DNA of 19,104 nt, taken from Ruminococcaceae bacterium UBA1438 (GTDB taxonomy: Bacteria; Bacillota; Clostridia; Oscillospirales; Acutalibacteraceae). This document shows positions 1 to 8,582 of the stretch, one piece after another. A program made the translations under genes and the position numbers. The number at the start of each line of letters is the position of its first letter. Position 1 is the stretch's first letter. The stretch is taken from NCBI GenBank assembly GCA_002329285.1, contig DCTO01000120.1, positions 1 through 19,104 on the forward strand, given 5' to 3'. Under the pieces are notes generated by a model. The model made no database searches, had not been told where the DNA came from, and worked only from the letters and a program-made list of their open reading frames with translations.

Positions 1-533
1 TATCTGAATAATCTTTTGATTTTGCCTTCAATTTTTAATTCATAAATCTTAATAAAAACGCCGAGGAACAAATCAAACATAACAAAAACAACATTCATTA
101 AAAATGCATATGCAATTAGGAAAAGCCATGAGAATTTTTCGTTTTCAAAAAAAGTAATGTTGAAAACATATATGCAAATCAGCTCAACAGCGGCAACCGA
201 AGCATTAAAAATAATCAGCTTAACAAACCACGAAAGCGCCTTCAGCTTTATTTTTTCAAGCAGATTGCGGATAAGCGGATAATAGCCGAAATTCAGAGCG
301 AACATCAATGCGCATTCTTTGTTGCTAATCAGAAATATTGAAAGAATTGATACCGCAGCATAAATTGAAAAGGCGGTTTTTGCGCCTAAGGTTTTAAATA
401 TTGCATAGGTTATTACGCCGAGGATCAGCGGCACCGCATAGGTGCTGATTGAAAGCAGACCGCCGACGAACATCAGCACAATATACATTGCGGAAAAAAC
501 GCCGGCAACAGCAACTTTTGATGAATATTTCAT
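1..533 (-). CDS. Multi-pass membrane protein, unknown function, 3' end at window edge
   Basis: The frame opens at an ATG at 533 and stays open for 177 codons to the left edge. The last two visible bases on the coding strand are TA, so the stop (TAA or TAG) may lie exactly at the edge, making this a nearly complete protein of about 177 residues. It is strongly hydrophobic. Probable membrane segments lie near residues 8-28, 32-49, 53-69, 72-88, 104-124 and 133-161, and the tail is short and basic (Lys/Arg). The size and number of segments recall small integral membrane proteins such as ECF-transporter S components, but I see no diagnostic motif and do not assign a function. The ribosome binding site is weak (AAAAGG, about 14 bases upstream). 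A near-consensus promoter lies just upstream. It is divergent from the lipoprotein gene. Confidence 0.75.
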   Translation of the reverse strand, partial: MKYSSKVAVAGVFSAMYIVLMFVGGLLSISTYAVPLILGVITYAIFKTLGAKTAFSIYAAVSILSIFLISNKECALMFALNFGYYPLIRNLLEKIKLKALSWFVKLIIFNASVAAVELICIYVFNITFFENEKFSWLFLIAYAFLMNVVFVMFDLFLGVFIKIYELKIEGKIKRLFR

Positions 534-566
534 AGAAATTCAGTTTACCTTTTTCAGAATATAACC

Positions 567-595
567 ATTATATATCTTTTTGATTTGCTTTTCAA
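567..595 (-). promoter_or_regulatory. Sigma-A promoter of the membrane protein gene
   Basis: On the minus strand TTGAAA (590-595) and TATAAT (567-572) are separated by 17 bases. The leader to the ATG at 533 would be about 27 bases. Confidence 0.75.
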
Positions 596-675
596 TTTGG
601 AATAATTAATTTGTGTAAAAAATGTTAACATTATGAATTATCAGTAAAAAAACATTAGTAAAAAAATTTTTTGTA

Positions 676-704
676 TTTACATTTAAGGTTAGTTTATATA
701 TAAT
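676..704 (+). promoter_or_regulatory. Sigma-A promoter of the lipoprotein gene
   Basis: TTTACA (676-681) and TATAAT (699-704) have a 17-base spacer. Transcription would start near 711, about 26 bases before the ATG at 737. The rest of the region between 534 and 736 is AT-rich and holds no other gene that I can see. Confidence 0.75.
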
Positions 705-736
705 AAAATTGAATTTTGAGTTAAGGGGTGTTCCTA

Positions 737-1699
737 ATGCTAAAAAAGATAAGCATAATTCTTATGTGCCTTTTGCTTGCGGCAAGCGCATTTTCTGCAT
801 GCGCTAAAAAAGGCGAGAATACCAATGATGAATCCACAACGGCCGGCGGACTTGAGGGCGGCTCAACCGAATACGGCTTTGAGGAGGATGAGGACGGCAA
901 CACTGTTCCCGTTGTATACGAAGACGGAAAAGCATATGAAATTGACGATAACGGAAACAAAACCGGCAGGGAGATAAAAAACCCCAAGAACGCGCCTTCC
1001 GGATCATCAACAACACCTTCAGGAACGGGAACCGGCAGCAACTCCGGCGAATCTCCTTCCCGAGTTACAGAAAGAGAAACCCCGTCAAACAATACTGAGG
1101 ATGAGAAAAACACAACCAAGTCAGAGCTTACCACGCTTCCGATTGACAAGGACGTTGTTCCCTCCACCGATGCGACGGGCACTGCGGTTCAGTTTAGCGA
1201 CGATGACATCAGCACGCTGACTAACATGCTTGAGGTTCCCTATCTTTATCTTGCTAGCTATGAAAACAATGAGAGCGTGCCGATTAGTATTGCAACCCAC
1301 ACGGCATGCTGGATGGCTGAAAGGCAGAATCTTGACACCAACACCTTTGCAGGCGGCGCATTAGCAGTTGATTTATTCTGTTACTATGCAAGAACGGTTG
1401 TTAACTTCAAGAGCCAGTGCAATAATTACACCTCAACCGGCGCTGCTTCCGACGCACCGATATCCTATGATGCCGCTAATGACACTTTCGTTATAACTGC
1501 GAACAGCTATGAAGAGCCGACTCACAGGGTTGACATAACATCAATTGAGGATCTCGGAAACAACAATTACTACAAGGTTATCGCAGATGTTACCCCGATA
1601 GACAGCAGCTGCACGGCGAAAAAGCTTGTTGCTGTTGTTCAGAAAAACAAACTGGATATGTCTCTCGGATTTTCAGTTAAGGCTCTCAAGTGGAGCTAA
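737..1699 (+). CDS. Putative lipoprotein with Ser/Thr-rich linker, unknown function
   Basis: A 320-residue protein with a lipoprotein signal peptide: basic Lys3-Lys4, a hydrophobic core at 5-18, and a lipobox-like FSAC ending at Cys22. Phe at the -3 position is unusual but tolerated in some lipoproteins. Residues 23-65 are acidic. Roughly 65-140 is a low-complexity Ser/Thr/Gly/Asn/Glu linker, as in surface lipoproteins that hold a domain away from the membrane. Residues 150-320 look like one folded extracellular domain; I do not recognise its family. I chose the ATG at 737 over a GTG at 728 because AAGGGG at 723-728 sits 8 bases before the ATG and overlaps the GTG. The gene is monocistronic with its own promoter and terminator. 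It is probably anchored outside the cytoplasmic membrane; the ligand or role is unknown. Confidence 0.85.
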   Translation: MLKKISIILMCLLLAASAFSACAKKGENTNDESTTAGGLEGGSTEYGFEEDEDGNTVPVVYEDGKAYEIDDNGNKTGREIKNPKNAPSGSSTTPSGTGTGSNSGESPSRVTERETPSNNTEDEKNTTKSELTTLPIDKDVVPSTDATGTAVQFSDDDISTLTNMLEVPYLYLASYENNESVPISIATHTACWMAERQNLDTNTFAGGALAVDLFCYYARTVVNFKSQCNNYTSTGAASDAPISYDAANDTFVITANSYEEPTHRVDITSIEDLGNNNYYKVIADVTPIDSSCTAKKLVAVVQKNKLDMSLGFSVKALKWS

Positions 1700-1715
1700 A
1701 CAAATCAAAAAATAC

Positions 1716-1744
1716 AGGAGCAGTTTTCAAAACTGCTCCTTTTT
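1716..1744. terminator. Bidirectional terminator between lipoprotein gene and rpiB
   Basis: An inverted repeat at 1716-1740 (AGGAGCAG arm with T/A-rich inner pairs) is followed by TTTTT on the plus strand. On the minus strand it is followed by a run of six T within 1704-1713. It can therefore end both convergent transcripts. Confidence 0.85.
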
Positions 1745-1756
1745 ATATATTATGAA

Positions 1757-2206
1757 TTAATAAAGCTTTTCGCCGTTTTCAATTGCGGTGATCTGATCAA
1801 CACGAATTTGATGCCTTCCGCCCTCAAATTCAGTTGTGAGAAACACGTTAACAAGCTCCTCTGCCAGGCCGACTCCCATTACCCTTGCACCGAGGCAGAG
1901 GCAATTTGCATCATTGTGAGCGCGCGTATATTTTGCGCTGAAATAATCGCTGCAGGCTGCGGCGCGGATTCCCTTAATTTTATTTGCCGCCATTGAAATT
2001 CCGATGCCCGTTCCGCAGCAGAGTATCGCCTTATCACATTCGCCGCTTACAACTGCATCGCAAGCTTTTTGCGCAGCAATGGCGTAATCAAAGCGTACAG
2101 GCGTGTAGCACCCGAAATCCTTATATTCAACGCCGATTGAATCAAGATAATTCTTAAGCTCTGTTTTAAGCGGAAAGCCCGCATGATCTGATCCTAAAGC
2201 TATCAT
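1757..2206 (-). CDS. rpiB: Ribose-5-phosphate isomerase B
   Basis: RpiB interconverts ribose 5-phosphate and ribulose 5-phosphate in the non-oxidative pentose phosphate pathway in the cytoplasm. The 149 residues match the usual family length. The N-terminal GSDHAG motif is at residues 5-10. The catalytic cysteine region CGTGIGISMAANK begins at Cys64. The RAHND motif with His98 is present, as is the late region with GGRH. Some RpiB/LacAB-family proteins act on allose or galactose 6-phosphates, so substrate specificity is inferred from overall fit. AAGGAG lies 7 bases before the ATG. It is the last gene of the fhs-tsaE-tsaB-rpiB operon, 14 bases after tsaB, and is followed by a terminator. Confidence 0.93.
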   Translation of the reverse strand: MIALGSDHAGFPLKTELKNYLDSIGVEYKDFGCYTPVRFDYAIAAQKACDAVVSGECDKAILCCGTGIGISMAANKIKGIRAAACSDYFSAKYTRAHNDANCLCLGARVMGVGLAEELVNVFLTTEFEGGRHQIRVDQITAIENGEKLY

Positions 2207-2220
2207 ATTATTCTCCTTAA

Positions 2221-2898
2221 TTATTTATTATTTCTTTTTAATTTCAGCTCGCGTTCAGCCTGGCTTTGCCTGAGATAAACCGGCATAAGCTCTGAAGCGG
2301 GAGTCGCTTTTTTATTTTCAGCAGCGCGTGATATTCCCACGCTGTTCTGAAATTGCCAATCCCCCTGTGCGATAACGCAGTTATGAAGCGAGGTGTTCTG
2401 CATAAAAAGCTCTGCACCATCGCCCGCGATTATCACCTTATCAAAACCGGAAAGCTCATTTTCCAAATCATTAAGCGCGATGGCTCTGTCCTCACAAAGG
2501 CGCGTTATTTTGCCGTTTTCAGCTTTAAAGAGCGCATTATAAAACTGCATTCTTCTTGCATCCATAACTGCGCATATAACGGCACTTTCATCAATAAAAT
2601 TATAGGCAATAGCCTCAAGCGTTGAAACAGAAATACAGGGAATATCATAAGCAAAGGCAATTCCCTTAACCGTGGCAACGCCGATTCGAACACCTGTGAA
2701 AGAGCCCGGGCCGGCAGTAACTGCAATTGCGCCAAGCTCATCAAAGCTCTTGCCGTGCATAACCTCCTCAATCAGAGGAAGCAAGGTTTCACTGTGGGTT
2801 AAGCCCTTATTTATAAGGCGGCTGCAAAGCATGGCGCCGTTTTCACTGAGGCCTGCAGAGGCCGTTTTTGCAGAGGAATCAACAGAAAGCAAAAGCAT
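2221..2898 (-). CDS. tsaB: tRNA t6A biosynthesis protein TsaB
   Basis: TsaB is the inactive ASKHA-fold partner of TsaD. With TsaE and TsaC it forms the bacterial machinery that adds threonylcarbamoyl to A37 of ANN-decoding tRNAs. The 225-residue protein shows the N-terminal MLLLSVDSSAKTAS strand, HSE at 35-37 and the diagnostic GPGSFTGVRIG at 63-73. It has the usual length. The start codon overlaps the tsaE stop by one base (TAATG), indicating translational coupling. tsaD and rimI, which often follow in Firmicutes, are not in this window; rpiB comes next instead. The C-terminal ~30 residues are basic. Confidence 0.93.
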   Translation of the reverse strand: MLLLSVDSSAKTASAGLSENGAMLCSRLINKGLTHSETLLPLIEEVMHGKSFDELGAIAVTAGPGSFTGVRIGVATVKGIAFAYDIPCISVSTLEAIAYNFIDESAVICAVMDARRMQFYNALFKAENGKITRLCEDRAIALNDLENELSGFDKVIIAGDGAELFMQNTSLHNCVIAQGDWQFQNSVGISRAAENKKATPASELMPVYLRQSQAERELKLKRNNK

Positions 2899-3329
2899 TA
2901 TTCAAATTCCCCCTTCGTGCAAATTCTGATTTCCCTTTCATATTCAGAAATCTTTAAAATCTCAACGATAATGGCATCCTCCGGCAGAGCGCCGAAAATA
3001 TTCTCGCTCCATTCAACAGCGATATATGCATCGGTTTCAAGATAATCAAAGAACGCGGTTGAGTACAAATCCTCCCAGCTTTCAATGCGATACATATCAA
3101 AATGAAAAAGCGTTTTATCCTCAAAGCGGTATTCATTACAGATTGCAAAGGTTGGCGAGGTTACCTCTGTTTCAATTCCAAGCCCTTTTGCAAGCCCGGA
3201 AGTAAACGCGGTTTTGCCCGCGCCTAAATCACCGAGATAAGCAACAACAGCGCCTTTATTTAATGATTTTGCAAATTCACAGGCAAAGGCCTGAGTTTCT
3301 GCAAAGCTGTGTGAAATATATTTTTGCAT
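2898..3329 (-). CDS. tsaE: tRNA t6A biosynthesis ATPase TsaE
   Basis: TsaE is a small P-loop ATPase that binds the TsaB-TsaD complex and is needed for multi-turnover t6A synthesis. The 143-residue protein has the Walker A motif GDLGAGKT at 33-40, the switch-like VTSPTF at 56-61, HFDMYR at 76-81 and EWSEN at 106-110, all typical of the family. Its ATG overlaps the fhs stop codon by one base (TGATG), and its own stop overlaps the tsaB start by one base. Translation of fhs, tsaE and tsaB is therefore probably coupled. Confidence 0.94.
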   Translation of the reverse strand: MQKYISHSFAETQAFACEFAKSLNKGAVVAYLGDLGAGKTAFTSGLAKGLGIETEVTSPTFAICNEYRFEDKTLFHFDMYRIESWEDLYSTAFFDYLETDAYIAVEWSENIFGALPEDAIIVEILKISEYEREIRICTKGEFE

Positions 3330-4999
3330 CAGAACAAACCAACCGTGTTTCCGTTTTCATCAATATCAATATTAAATGCGGCCGGAGCCTTTGAAAGGCC
3401 GGGCATGGTCATAACCGAGCCTGTTCTGCAAACAAGGAAGCCGGCGCCGTTTGACAATTCAACGGAAGAAACGTTAAGCTTAAAGCCACTCGGTCTGCCG
3501 AGAAGCGCCGGATTATCGGAAAGGCTGTATTGCGTTTTCGCAATGCAAACAGGCATTTTATCAGCGCCGAGCTTAATAAATTCCTCGATGCTTGCCCTTG
3601 CCTCTTTTGAATACTCAACGCCGTCGGCCCCGTAAATTTCCCTTGCGATGGTTTCAATCTTATCGTAAACAGACATATCAAGGTCGTAAAGAGGATGATA
3701 ATTGTTTTCACAATCGCATGCTTTAACAACCTTTTCAGCAAGCTCAACGGAGCCGCTTCCGCCATCCTTAAAGCAATCGGTTAATGCAAAATCAGCACCG
3801 TTATCATTGCAAAGCTTCTTAACAAATGCAATTTCTTCCGCCGTATCCTCGTTGAAATGATTGATAGCAACGACAACGGGAACGCCGAATTTTTTTAAAT
3901 TAGAAATATGAGCAGCAAGATTTACGCAACCCTTTTTAAGCGCGTTCATATCAACTGTGGTTTTAAGCTTATCCTTAGCAATACCGCCGTTATACTTCAT
4001 TGAGCGAACAGTTGAAACGAGCACGATGCAACTTGGATTAAGGCCGGCCAGGCGGCACTTGATGTCAAGGAATTTCTCTGCGCCGAGATCGGAACCGAAG
4101 CCGGCTTCGGTTATGCAGTAATCACCAAGCTTGAGTGCGGTTTTTGTTGCGCGCACGGAATTGCATCCGTGAGCAATATTTGCAAACGGGCCGCCATGCA
4201 TAATTGCGGGATTATTTTCAAGAGTTTGCACAAGGTTTGGCTTAATTGCATCCTTAAGAAGCACGGCCATTGCGCCGTTGGCTTTAATATCGCGGCAATA
4301 AACGGGTTTGCCGTCATAAGTGTAAGCAACAAGGATTCTGCCGAGCCTTTCCTTTAAATCAAACACATCCTCAGCAAGGCAGAGAATTGCCATAACCTCT
4401 GATGCAACGGTGATAATGAAATGATCCTCTCTCGGCACGCCGTTAAGCTTACCGCCGAGGGAGCAAACAATGTTGCGAAGCGCGCGGTCATTCATATCAA
4501 GGCAGCGCTTAGCAAGCACCCTGCGCTGGTCAATTCCGAGCTCATTTCCCTGCTGAATATGATTATCAAGCATTGCGCACATAAGGTTATTTGCGCTTGT
4601 GATTGCATGCATATCGCCTGTGAAATGGAGATTTATATCCTCCATAGGAACAACCTGGCTGTATCCGCCGCCTGCTGCGCCGCCCTTAATGCCGAATACA
4701 GGACCGAGTGACGGCTCTCTTAAAGCAATAACTGCCTTTTTTCCGATTTTTGCCATTGCATCGCCAAGACCTATTGTGACTGTTGTTTTGCCCTCGCCCG
4801 CAGGGGTTGGGTTAACCGCAGTTACAAGCACAAGCTTGCCGTTTGCCTTATCAGCAAGCTTATTAACAAGATCATCCGAAAGCTTTGCCTTATATTTGCC
4901 GTAAAGCTCAAGATCATCCTCATCAATACCGACAGAGGCGGCAACATCTGTTATTCTTTTAAGCTGCGCCTCACGCGCAATTTCAATGTCTGTAAGCAT
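3329..4999 (-). CDS. fhs: Formate-tetrahydrofolate ligase
   Basis: Fhs makes 10-formyl-THF from formate, THF and ATP, feeding purine and fMet synthesis and, in acetogens, the methyl branch of the Wood-Ljungdahl pathway. The 556 residues match the family length. The nucleotide-binding TPAGEGKTT is at 65-73. The conserved [14 protein letters not shown] block and HFTGDMHAI (125-133) are present, and the C-terminal region has the LGRPSGF and MTMPGLSK segments seen in this family. AAAGGAG is placed just upstream of the ATG. A strong extended -10 promoter precedes it and no folate riboswitch is evident in the ~35-base leader. It is the first gene of the operon. No other Wood-Ljungdahl gene is nearby, so a biosynthetic role is the safer reading. 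Confidence 0.96.
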   Translation of the reverse strand: MLTDIEIAREAQLKRITDVAASVGIDEDDLELYGKYKAKLSDDLVNKLADKANGKLVLVTAVNPTPAGEGKTTVTIGLGDAMAKIGKKAVIALREPSLGPVFGIKGGAAGGGYSQVVPMEDINLHFTGDMHAITSANNLMCAMLDNHIQQGNELGIDQRRVLAKRCLDMNDRALRNIVCSLGGKLNGVPREDHFIITVASEVMAILCLAEDVFDLKERLGRILVAYTYDGKPVYCRDIKANGAMAVLLKDAIKPNLVQTLENNPAIMHGGPFANIAHGCNSVRATKTALKLGDYCITEAGFGSDLGAEKFLDIKCRLAGLNPSCIVLVSTVRSMKYNGGIAKDKLKTTVDMNALKKGCVNLAAHISNLKKFGVPVVVAINHFNEDTAEEIAFVKKLCNDNGADFALTDCFKDGGSGSVELAEKVVKACDCENNYHPLYDLDMSVYDKIETIAREIYGADGVEYSKEARASIEEFIKLGADKMPVCIAKTQYSLSDNPALLGRPSGFKLNVSSVELSNGAGFLVCRTGSVMTMPGLSKAPAAFNIDIDENGNTVGLF

Positions 5000-5040
5000 A
5001 CCTTAACTCCTTTAATAACTAATTATTATAAAGCAGGTAT

Positions 5041-5069
5041 ATAATAACATAGAGCGCCGCCGTTTGCAA
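5041..5069 (-). promoter_or_regulatory. Promoter of fhs operon
   Basis: On the minus strand TTGCAA (5064-5069) and TATTAT (5041-5046) have a 17-base spacer, with a TG extended -10 one base upstream of the -10 hexamer. Transcription would start near 5034. Confidence 0.7.
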
Positions 5070-5106
5070 ACATATAACAAATTTGTAAATAATTTTTAAT
5101 ATCACC

Positions 5107-5135
5107 TTGAAATAAGGCATCAATAATAATATAAT
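5107..5135 (+). promoter_or_regulatory. Promoter of rodA
   Basis: TTGAAA (5107-5112) and TATAAT (5130-5135) are 17 bases apart, a near-perfect sigma-A promoter. It is back-to-back with the fhs promoter, with 37 bases between the two -35 boxes. Confidence 0.8.
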
Positions 5136-5166
5136 ATTAGCACAAATTCTTTGCGGAGGTGATGAA

Positions 5167-6327
5167 TTGAACACATTGTCAAGGAAGTCCGGCATTTTGG
5201 ATTATTTCTTTGGCCTTGATTTTGCAACAATTTTAACGGCAATAGTTGCCTCTGCATACGGAATAGCCCTGGTTTACAGCGCCACTTATTCATCACTTGA
5301 CGAAGGTGAGCTTATTTCAGGACCGCTGCTTTCTATGCTGATAACAGTTTTCGGCGGTATAGTTATTGCGCTTGGGCTTTCGCTGATAAACTATGAGATT
5401 ATAAGCAAGCTTTGGCCGATTGTGGCGGTTGGCTGTGTTGGTCTGATGATAATTACCTATTTCTTCGGCACTGCTCCATCCGCCAGAGACACGGCAAGGA
5501 GCTGGCTGAAAATCGGCATTTTCACTTTACAAACCTCAGAGCTTTTAAAGGTTGGCTTTATCATCTCTTTTTCATATCATCTTGATATGGTTAAGGAAAA
5601 GCTTAATAAGCTGAAGACCATTATTCCGCTTGTTATTCACGGCGCAATTCCCGTTGGCCTTGTTATTCTGACCGGCGATGCAGGCTCTGCACTCATCTTT
5701 CTGATTATGTTTATCGGAATGCTCTTTTTTGCAAAGGTTAACATCGGCTATTTCATTGCGGGCTTTTGCGCGATGGTTGTTGGCTTTGTTATTGCCTGGA
5801 GGCTCAATATCATTAACGGCATCCAGAGGCAGAGAATCGTTGCTCTCTTTTATCCCGAGAGTTATGAGGACGTTATGTACCAGCAGGAGCACGGCAAAAT
5901 TGCACTTGGCAGCGGCGGTATGTTCGGAACCGGATTTCTTAAAGGAAAGCTGACCCAATCCGGTTTTGTGCCCGAAAACCGAAACGATATGATTTTAACC
6001 GTTGCAGGAGAGGAATTCGGCTTTATCGGAGCGATGGCCGTTATCCTGCTGCTTTCAATTCTGATTTTCAGAGTTATGATTGTTGCATTAAGGGCAAGGG
6101 ATAATGTTGGTTATCTCATGTGCATGGGCGTTTCTGTTATGCTTTTTGCACAGGTTTTTGTTAACGTGGGTATGGAGCTTTCAATTCTGCCCTGCATCGG
6201 AATCACGCTTCCGCTGTTTTCCGCAGGCGGCTCATCAAGCCTCAGCATTTATCTGGCGCTTGGCATTGTGCTTTCCGTTTACCGATTCAGCGAAGGTAAC
6301 CGAGAGGCGCTTTTCTACACAAACTAA
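5167..6327 (+). CDS. rodA: RodA-like SEDS peptidoglycan glycosyltransferase
   Basis: SEDS proteins polymerise lipid II into glycan strands in the membrane, working with a class B penicillin-binding protein; the RodA branch serves side-wall elongation. The 386-residue protein is highly hydrophobic with about ten membrane segments. It shows the SEDS signatures RSWLKIG (111-117), LQTSELLKV (121-129, Thr where Pro is common), ALGSGGMFGTGFLKG (246-260) and the essential acidic residue in ENRNDM (Asp274), followed by AGEEFGFIGA. The late PLFSAGGSSSLS block is also present. The start is TTG at 5167: GGAGG ends at 5159, 7 bases upstream, and the nearby ATG at 5162 is out of frame and stops after two codons. 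RodA is favoured over FtsW by motif pattern and length, but SpoVE/FtsW-type roles cannot be excluded. No class B PBP or mre gene is adjacent. Confidence 0.9.
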   Translation: MNTLSRKSGILDYFFGLDFATILTAIVASAYGIALVYSATYSSLDEGELISGPLLSMLITVFGGIVIALGLSLINYEIISKLWPIVAVGCVGLMIITYFFGTAPSARDTARSWLKIGIFTLQTSELLKVGFIISFSYHLDMVKEKLNKLKTIIPLVIHGAIPVGLVILTGDAGSALIFLIMFIGMLFFAKVNIGYFIAGFCAMVVGFVIAWRLNIINGIQRQRIVALFYPESYEDVMYQQEHGKIALGSGGMFGTGFLKGKLTQSGFVPENRNDMILTVAGEEFGFIGAMAVILLLSILIFRVMIVALRARDNVGYLMCMGVSVMLFAQVFVNVGMELSILPCIGITLPLFSAGGSSSLSIYLALGIVLSVYRFSEGNREALFYTN

Positions 6328-6341
6328 TAACAACAATATTA

Positions 6342-6366
6342 AAAGGCAGCTCATAGAGCTGCCTTT
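6342..6366. terminator. Bidirectional terminator between rodA and cdaR
   Basis: An 11-bp perfect stem (AAAGGCAGCTC and its complement) with a 3-base loop. It is followed by T-rich DNA on both strands and lies 14 bases after the rodA stop and 6 bases after the cdaR stop. Confidence 0.85.
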
Positions 6367-6372
6367 AGTTCT

Positions 6373-7644
6373 TTATTCTGCTTTGGTTATTTCAACATTA
6401 GCGTTATATGTTCCGTAAACCCAAGCGGTTTTATTGTTGTTAATAGCGAATGAAATCGGATAAGCAGACGTGCCGATTGTAATTTCATCACCGTCAGCAA
6501 CATCGATATCACAAGTCATAACCAAATCATCTGTAGTAATAGAATCAAGCTCCTCCTCACTTGCGATGATGGTTATCTGCGATTTTTGAAGAGAAACAAC
6601 CTTTAAGTTATATCCTGACAGCGCCGCAGGGGTTATATCGTTTCTTGTTATATAAAGCGTTTTTGAAGCAAAGTCGCTTGGAACCGTTACAGTTACTTTA
6701 ACCTCTTGAGTTCCGTCAAGAGCCGTTACTCCGTTAATGCTGTCAATATCAAAGGTGAATTCATTTTTGCCAATCTGCACCTCTGAAAAATCTATATCGC
6801 CGAGATTAAGCGTTTCGCTGCCGGCGGTTTCAAGCACACCCGCCTCAATGCTTTTAACGGAATAGCTGATATTAACAATATCCATAATGTTTGCAGGAGC
6901 ATTAATGAAGCTTACAGAGGGCTCAAGCTCCTGAACCTTGAGAACCGGAACATTTGCCGTTAGCTGCTCACGGATTTTGACATAATCAACCTTATTGCCA
7001 TATTCATCAATCGCAACGGGATCCAGTTCAACAAGCTTTGATTCGGTTAAATTATTATCAAGCTCAATACTTGCAGAAACATTCTTAACCCTGCTGACAT
7101 ATGTTTTCGGCCCCTCAACAGTGACATTTTCATCGCTGAGAATGGTTTGCCCGGCAACATAACCGTCCGCCGTGAAATTAGTGTTTGTGAAATTGATATC
7201 AACGGGAAGGACTTGCTCATCATAAACGTCATAATATCCGTCCACCGAGGTGGGATAGTAGCTGACAATGCTGAAATCCTGCCCCTCACCGGGATTAACG
7301 GTTATCGGAACAGAGTGATAACCGACCGAGGTTACCGTTCCGGTCTGAAGCTCGGCAACGATATCATCCTCATCAATATCCTTTGCAAGGTATTTTTTGC
7401 ATGAAACCGTTACCTCAACGGTTATATCAGTGTTGTCAAAATACTGAATGCCCAGCTGCTCAGCCAAAGTATCCGAAAAATCTACAGCAACGGGAACAAC
7501 GATTTTTTTTGTTGTTTCAGGGCTTAAGCTGATTGAGGTTACAATCCAAATCACAACGGCTGCAAGAACAGACATTGCAATAAGATATTTATCATTATAA
7601 ATAAGTTTTCTGACAGAAAACTTTTTCTTCTTATTCTGAGCCAT
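6373..7644 (-). CDS. cdaR: YbbR-domain protein, CdaA regulator CdaR
   Basis: CdaR is a membrane-anchored protein with extracytoplasmic YbbR domains that binds the diadenylate cyclase CdaA and modulates c-di-AMP synthesis. The 423-residue protein has a basic N-terminus (residues 5-14), one membrane helix at about 20-38, then a long beta-rich region. Repeated YbbR-like patterns are visible, with valine-rich strands and segments such as VTVEGPKTYVSRVKNV. The assignment rests on this architecture and on being directly downstream of cdaA with a one-base stop/start overlap (TAATG). In many Firmicutes glmM follows; here the operon ends with a terminator. Confidence 0.9.
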   Translation of the reverse strand: MAQNKKKKFSVRKLIYNDKYLIAMSVLAAVVIWIVTSISLSPETTKKIVVPVAVDFSDTLAEQLGIQYFDNTDITVEVTVSCKKYLAKDIDEDDIVAELQTGTVTSVGYHSVPITVNPGEGQDFSIVSYYPTSVDGYYDVYDEQVLPVDINFTNTNFTADGYVAGQTILSDENVTVEGPKTYVSRVKNVSASIELDNNLTESKLVELDPVAIDEYGNKVDYVKIREQLTANVPVLKVQELEPSVSFINAPANIMDIVNISYSVKSIEAGVLETAGSETLNLGDIDFSEVQIGKNEFTFDIDSINGVTALDGTQEVKVTVTVPSDFASKTLYITRNDITPAALSGYNLKVVSLQKSQITIIASEEELDSITTDDLVMTCDIDVADGDEITIGTSAYPISFAINNNKTAWVYGTYNANVEITKAE

Positions 7645-8525
7645 TATTTTTTCACCCTCCTAACAAGTCTTGTGATAATCTTATCATCGGAGGATGATCC
7701 GCTCGGAATAAACTCGCTTCTGAGAATATCTCTGAGCTCTCCGTCTGAAATATCGCTTTTAAGCACGCCGCCCTTTGCAACGGAGATTGCGCCGGTTTCC
7801 TCTGAAACAACAACAACGATTGCGTCACTTTCCTCAGAAAGGCCGACAGCAGCACGGTGCCTTGTTCCAAAAGAGGATTTCAGCGGCTTTTTTGTGAGCG
7901 GAAGAATGCAGCCCGCTGCATATATTTTTCCGGCTCTGACAACCATTGCACCGTCATGAAGCGGAGTTTTGGGATAAAAGATATTTTCAATAATTGCCCT
8001 TGTTGCCCTTGCATCAACAATTGTGCCGCTTTCAATAACGTTGCCGAGAAGAGTGTCATTCTCAAAAACAATTAAAGCGCCGGTTTTAGTGTCGCTCATA
8101 TTTGAGCAGGCTTTTGTGGTTGCCTCAATACAATCCTCAATTTCAGAAAGCTCAACAGCAACACCGGGATGAATAATGGTTTTAACGCTTTTTCTTGCGG
8201 TGCCCTTGCCGATCTGCTCAAGAATATTTCTGATTTCAGGGGCAAAAAGAACAACAACAATCAAAATAACATTATTGAAAATCTGCTTGAAAATTATTGT
8301 TGAGGCTTCCATTTCAAGAAGATTAACAAGAGCATAAACGATAACAATAAAAACAATGCCCTTAACAAGCTGCATTGCTCTTGTTTCTCTGATAATCCTT
8401 ACGCAAACATAAATAATTATCGCAACAACGGTAATGTCCAGAAAATCAACTATTCGGAAAGTTGAAAAAACGCTTATAATCTGATTAAAAAAATTTGATA
8501 CAACACCCAAAATTAAAACATCCAA
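7644..8525 (-). CDS. cdaA: Membrane diadenylate cyclase CdaA
   Basis: CdaA condenses two ATP into cyclic di-AMP, an essential second messenger in many Firmicutes that controls potassium and osmolyte transport. The 293-residue protein has three predicted membrane helices in residues 30-97, a linker, then the DAC domain with DGA at 191-193 and RHR at 222-224 (in GTRHRAA), followed by SEETG at 241-245; all are active-site signatures. The start is uncertain. An in-frame TGA lies directly upstream of the TTG at 8525, no ATG is available nearby, and no good Shine-Dalgarno is visible. The only nearby alternative is another TTG five codons in. It lies 57 bases downstream of the cysteine desulfurase gene, probably cotranscribed, and overlaps cdaR. 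Confidence 0.95.
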   Translation of the reverse strand: MDVLILGVVSNFFNQIISVFSTFRIVDFLDITVVAIIIYVCVRIIRETRAMQLVKGIVFIVIVYALVNLLEMEASTIIFKQIFNNVILIVVVLFAPEIRNILEQIGKGTARKSVKTIIHPGVAVELSEIEDCIEATTKACSNMSDTKTGALIVFENDTLLGNVIESGTIVDARATRAIIENIFYPKTPLHDGAMVVRAGKIYAAGCILPLTKKPLKSSFGTRHRAAVGLSEESDAIVVVVSEETGAISVAKGGVLKSDISDGELRDILRSEFIPSGSSSDDKIITRLVRRVKK

Positions 8526-8582
8526 TCAAAATAAATATCTACATAGAATAATATAACATAAATTTTTTTATTAATAAAGGGA

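Noticed and set aside
721..1182. Minus-strand 153-codon open frame opposite the lipoprotein gene
   Set aside because: Low-complexity Ser/Pro/Val composition is the mirror of the lipoprotein linker; no promoter or ribosome binding site.
5000..5040. Folate (THF) riboswitch before fhs
   Set aside because: The predicted leader is only about 35 bases and shows no pseudoknot-like pairing; too short for a known THF riboswitch.
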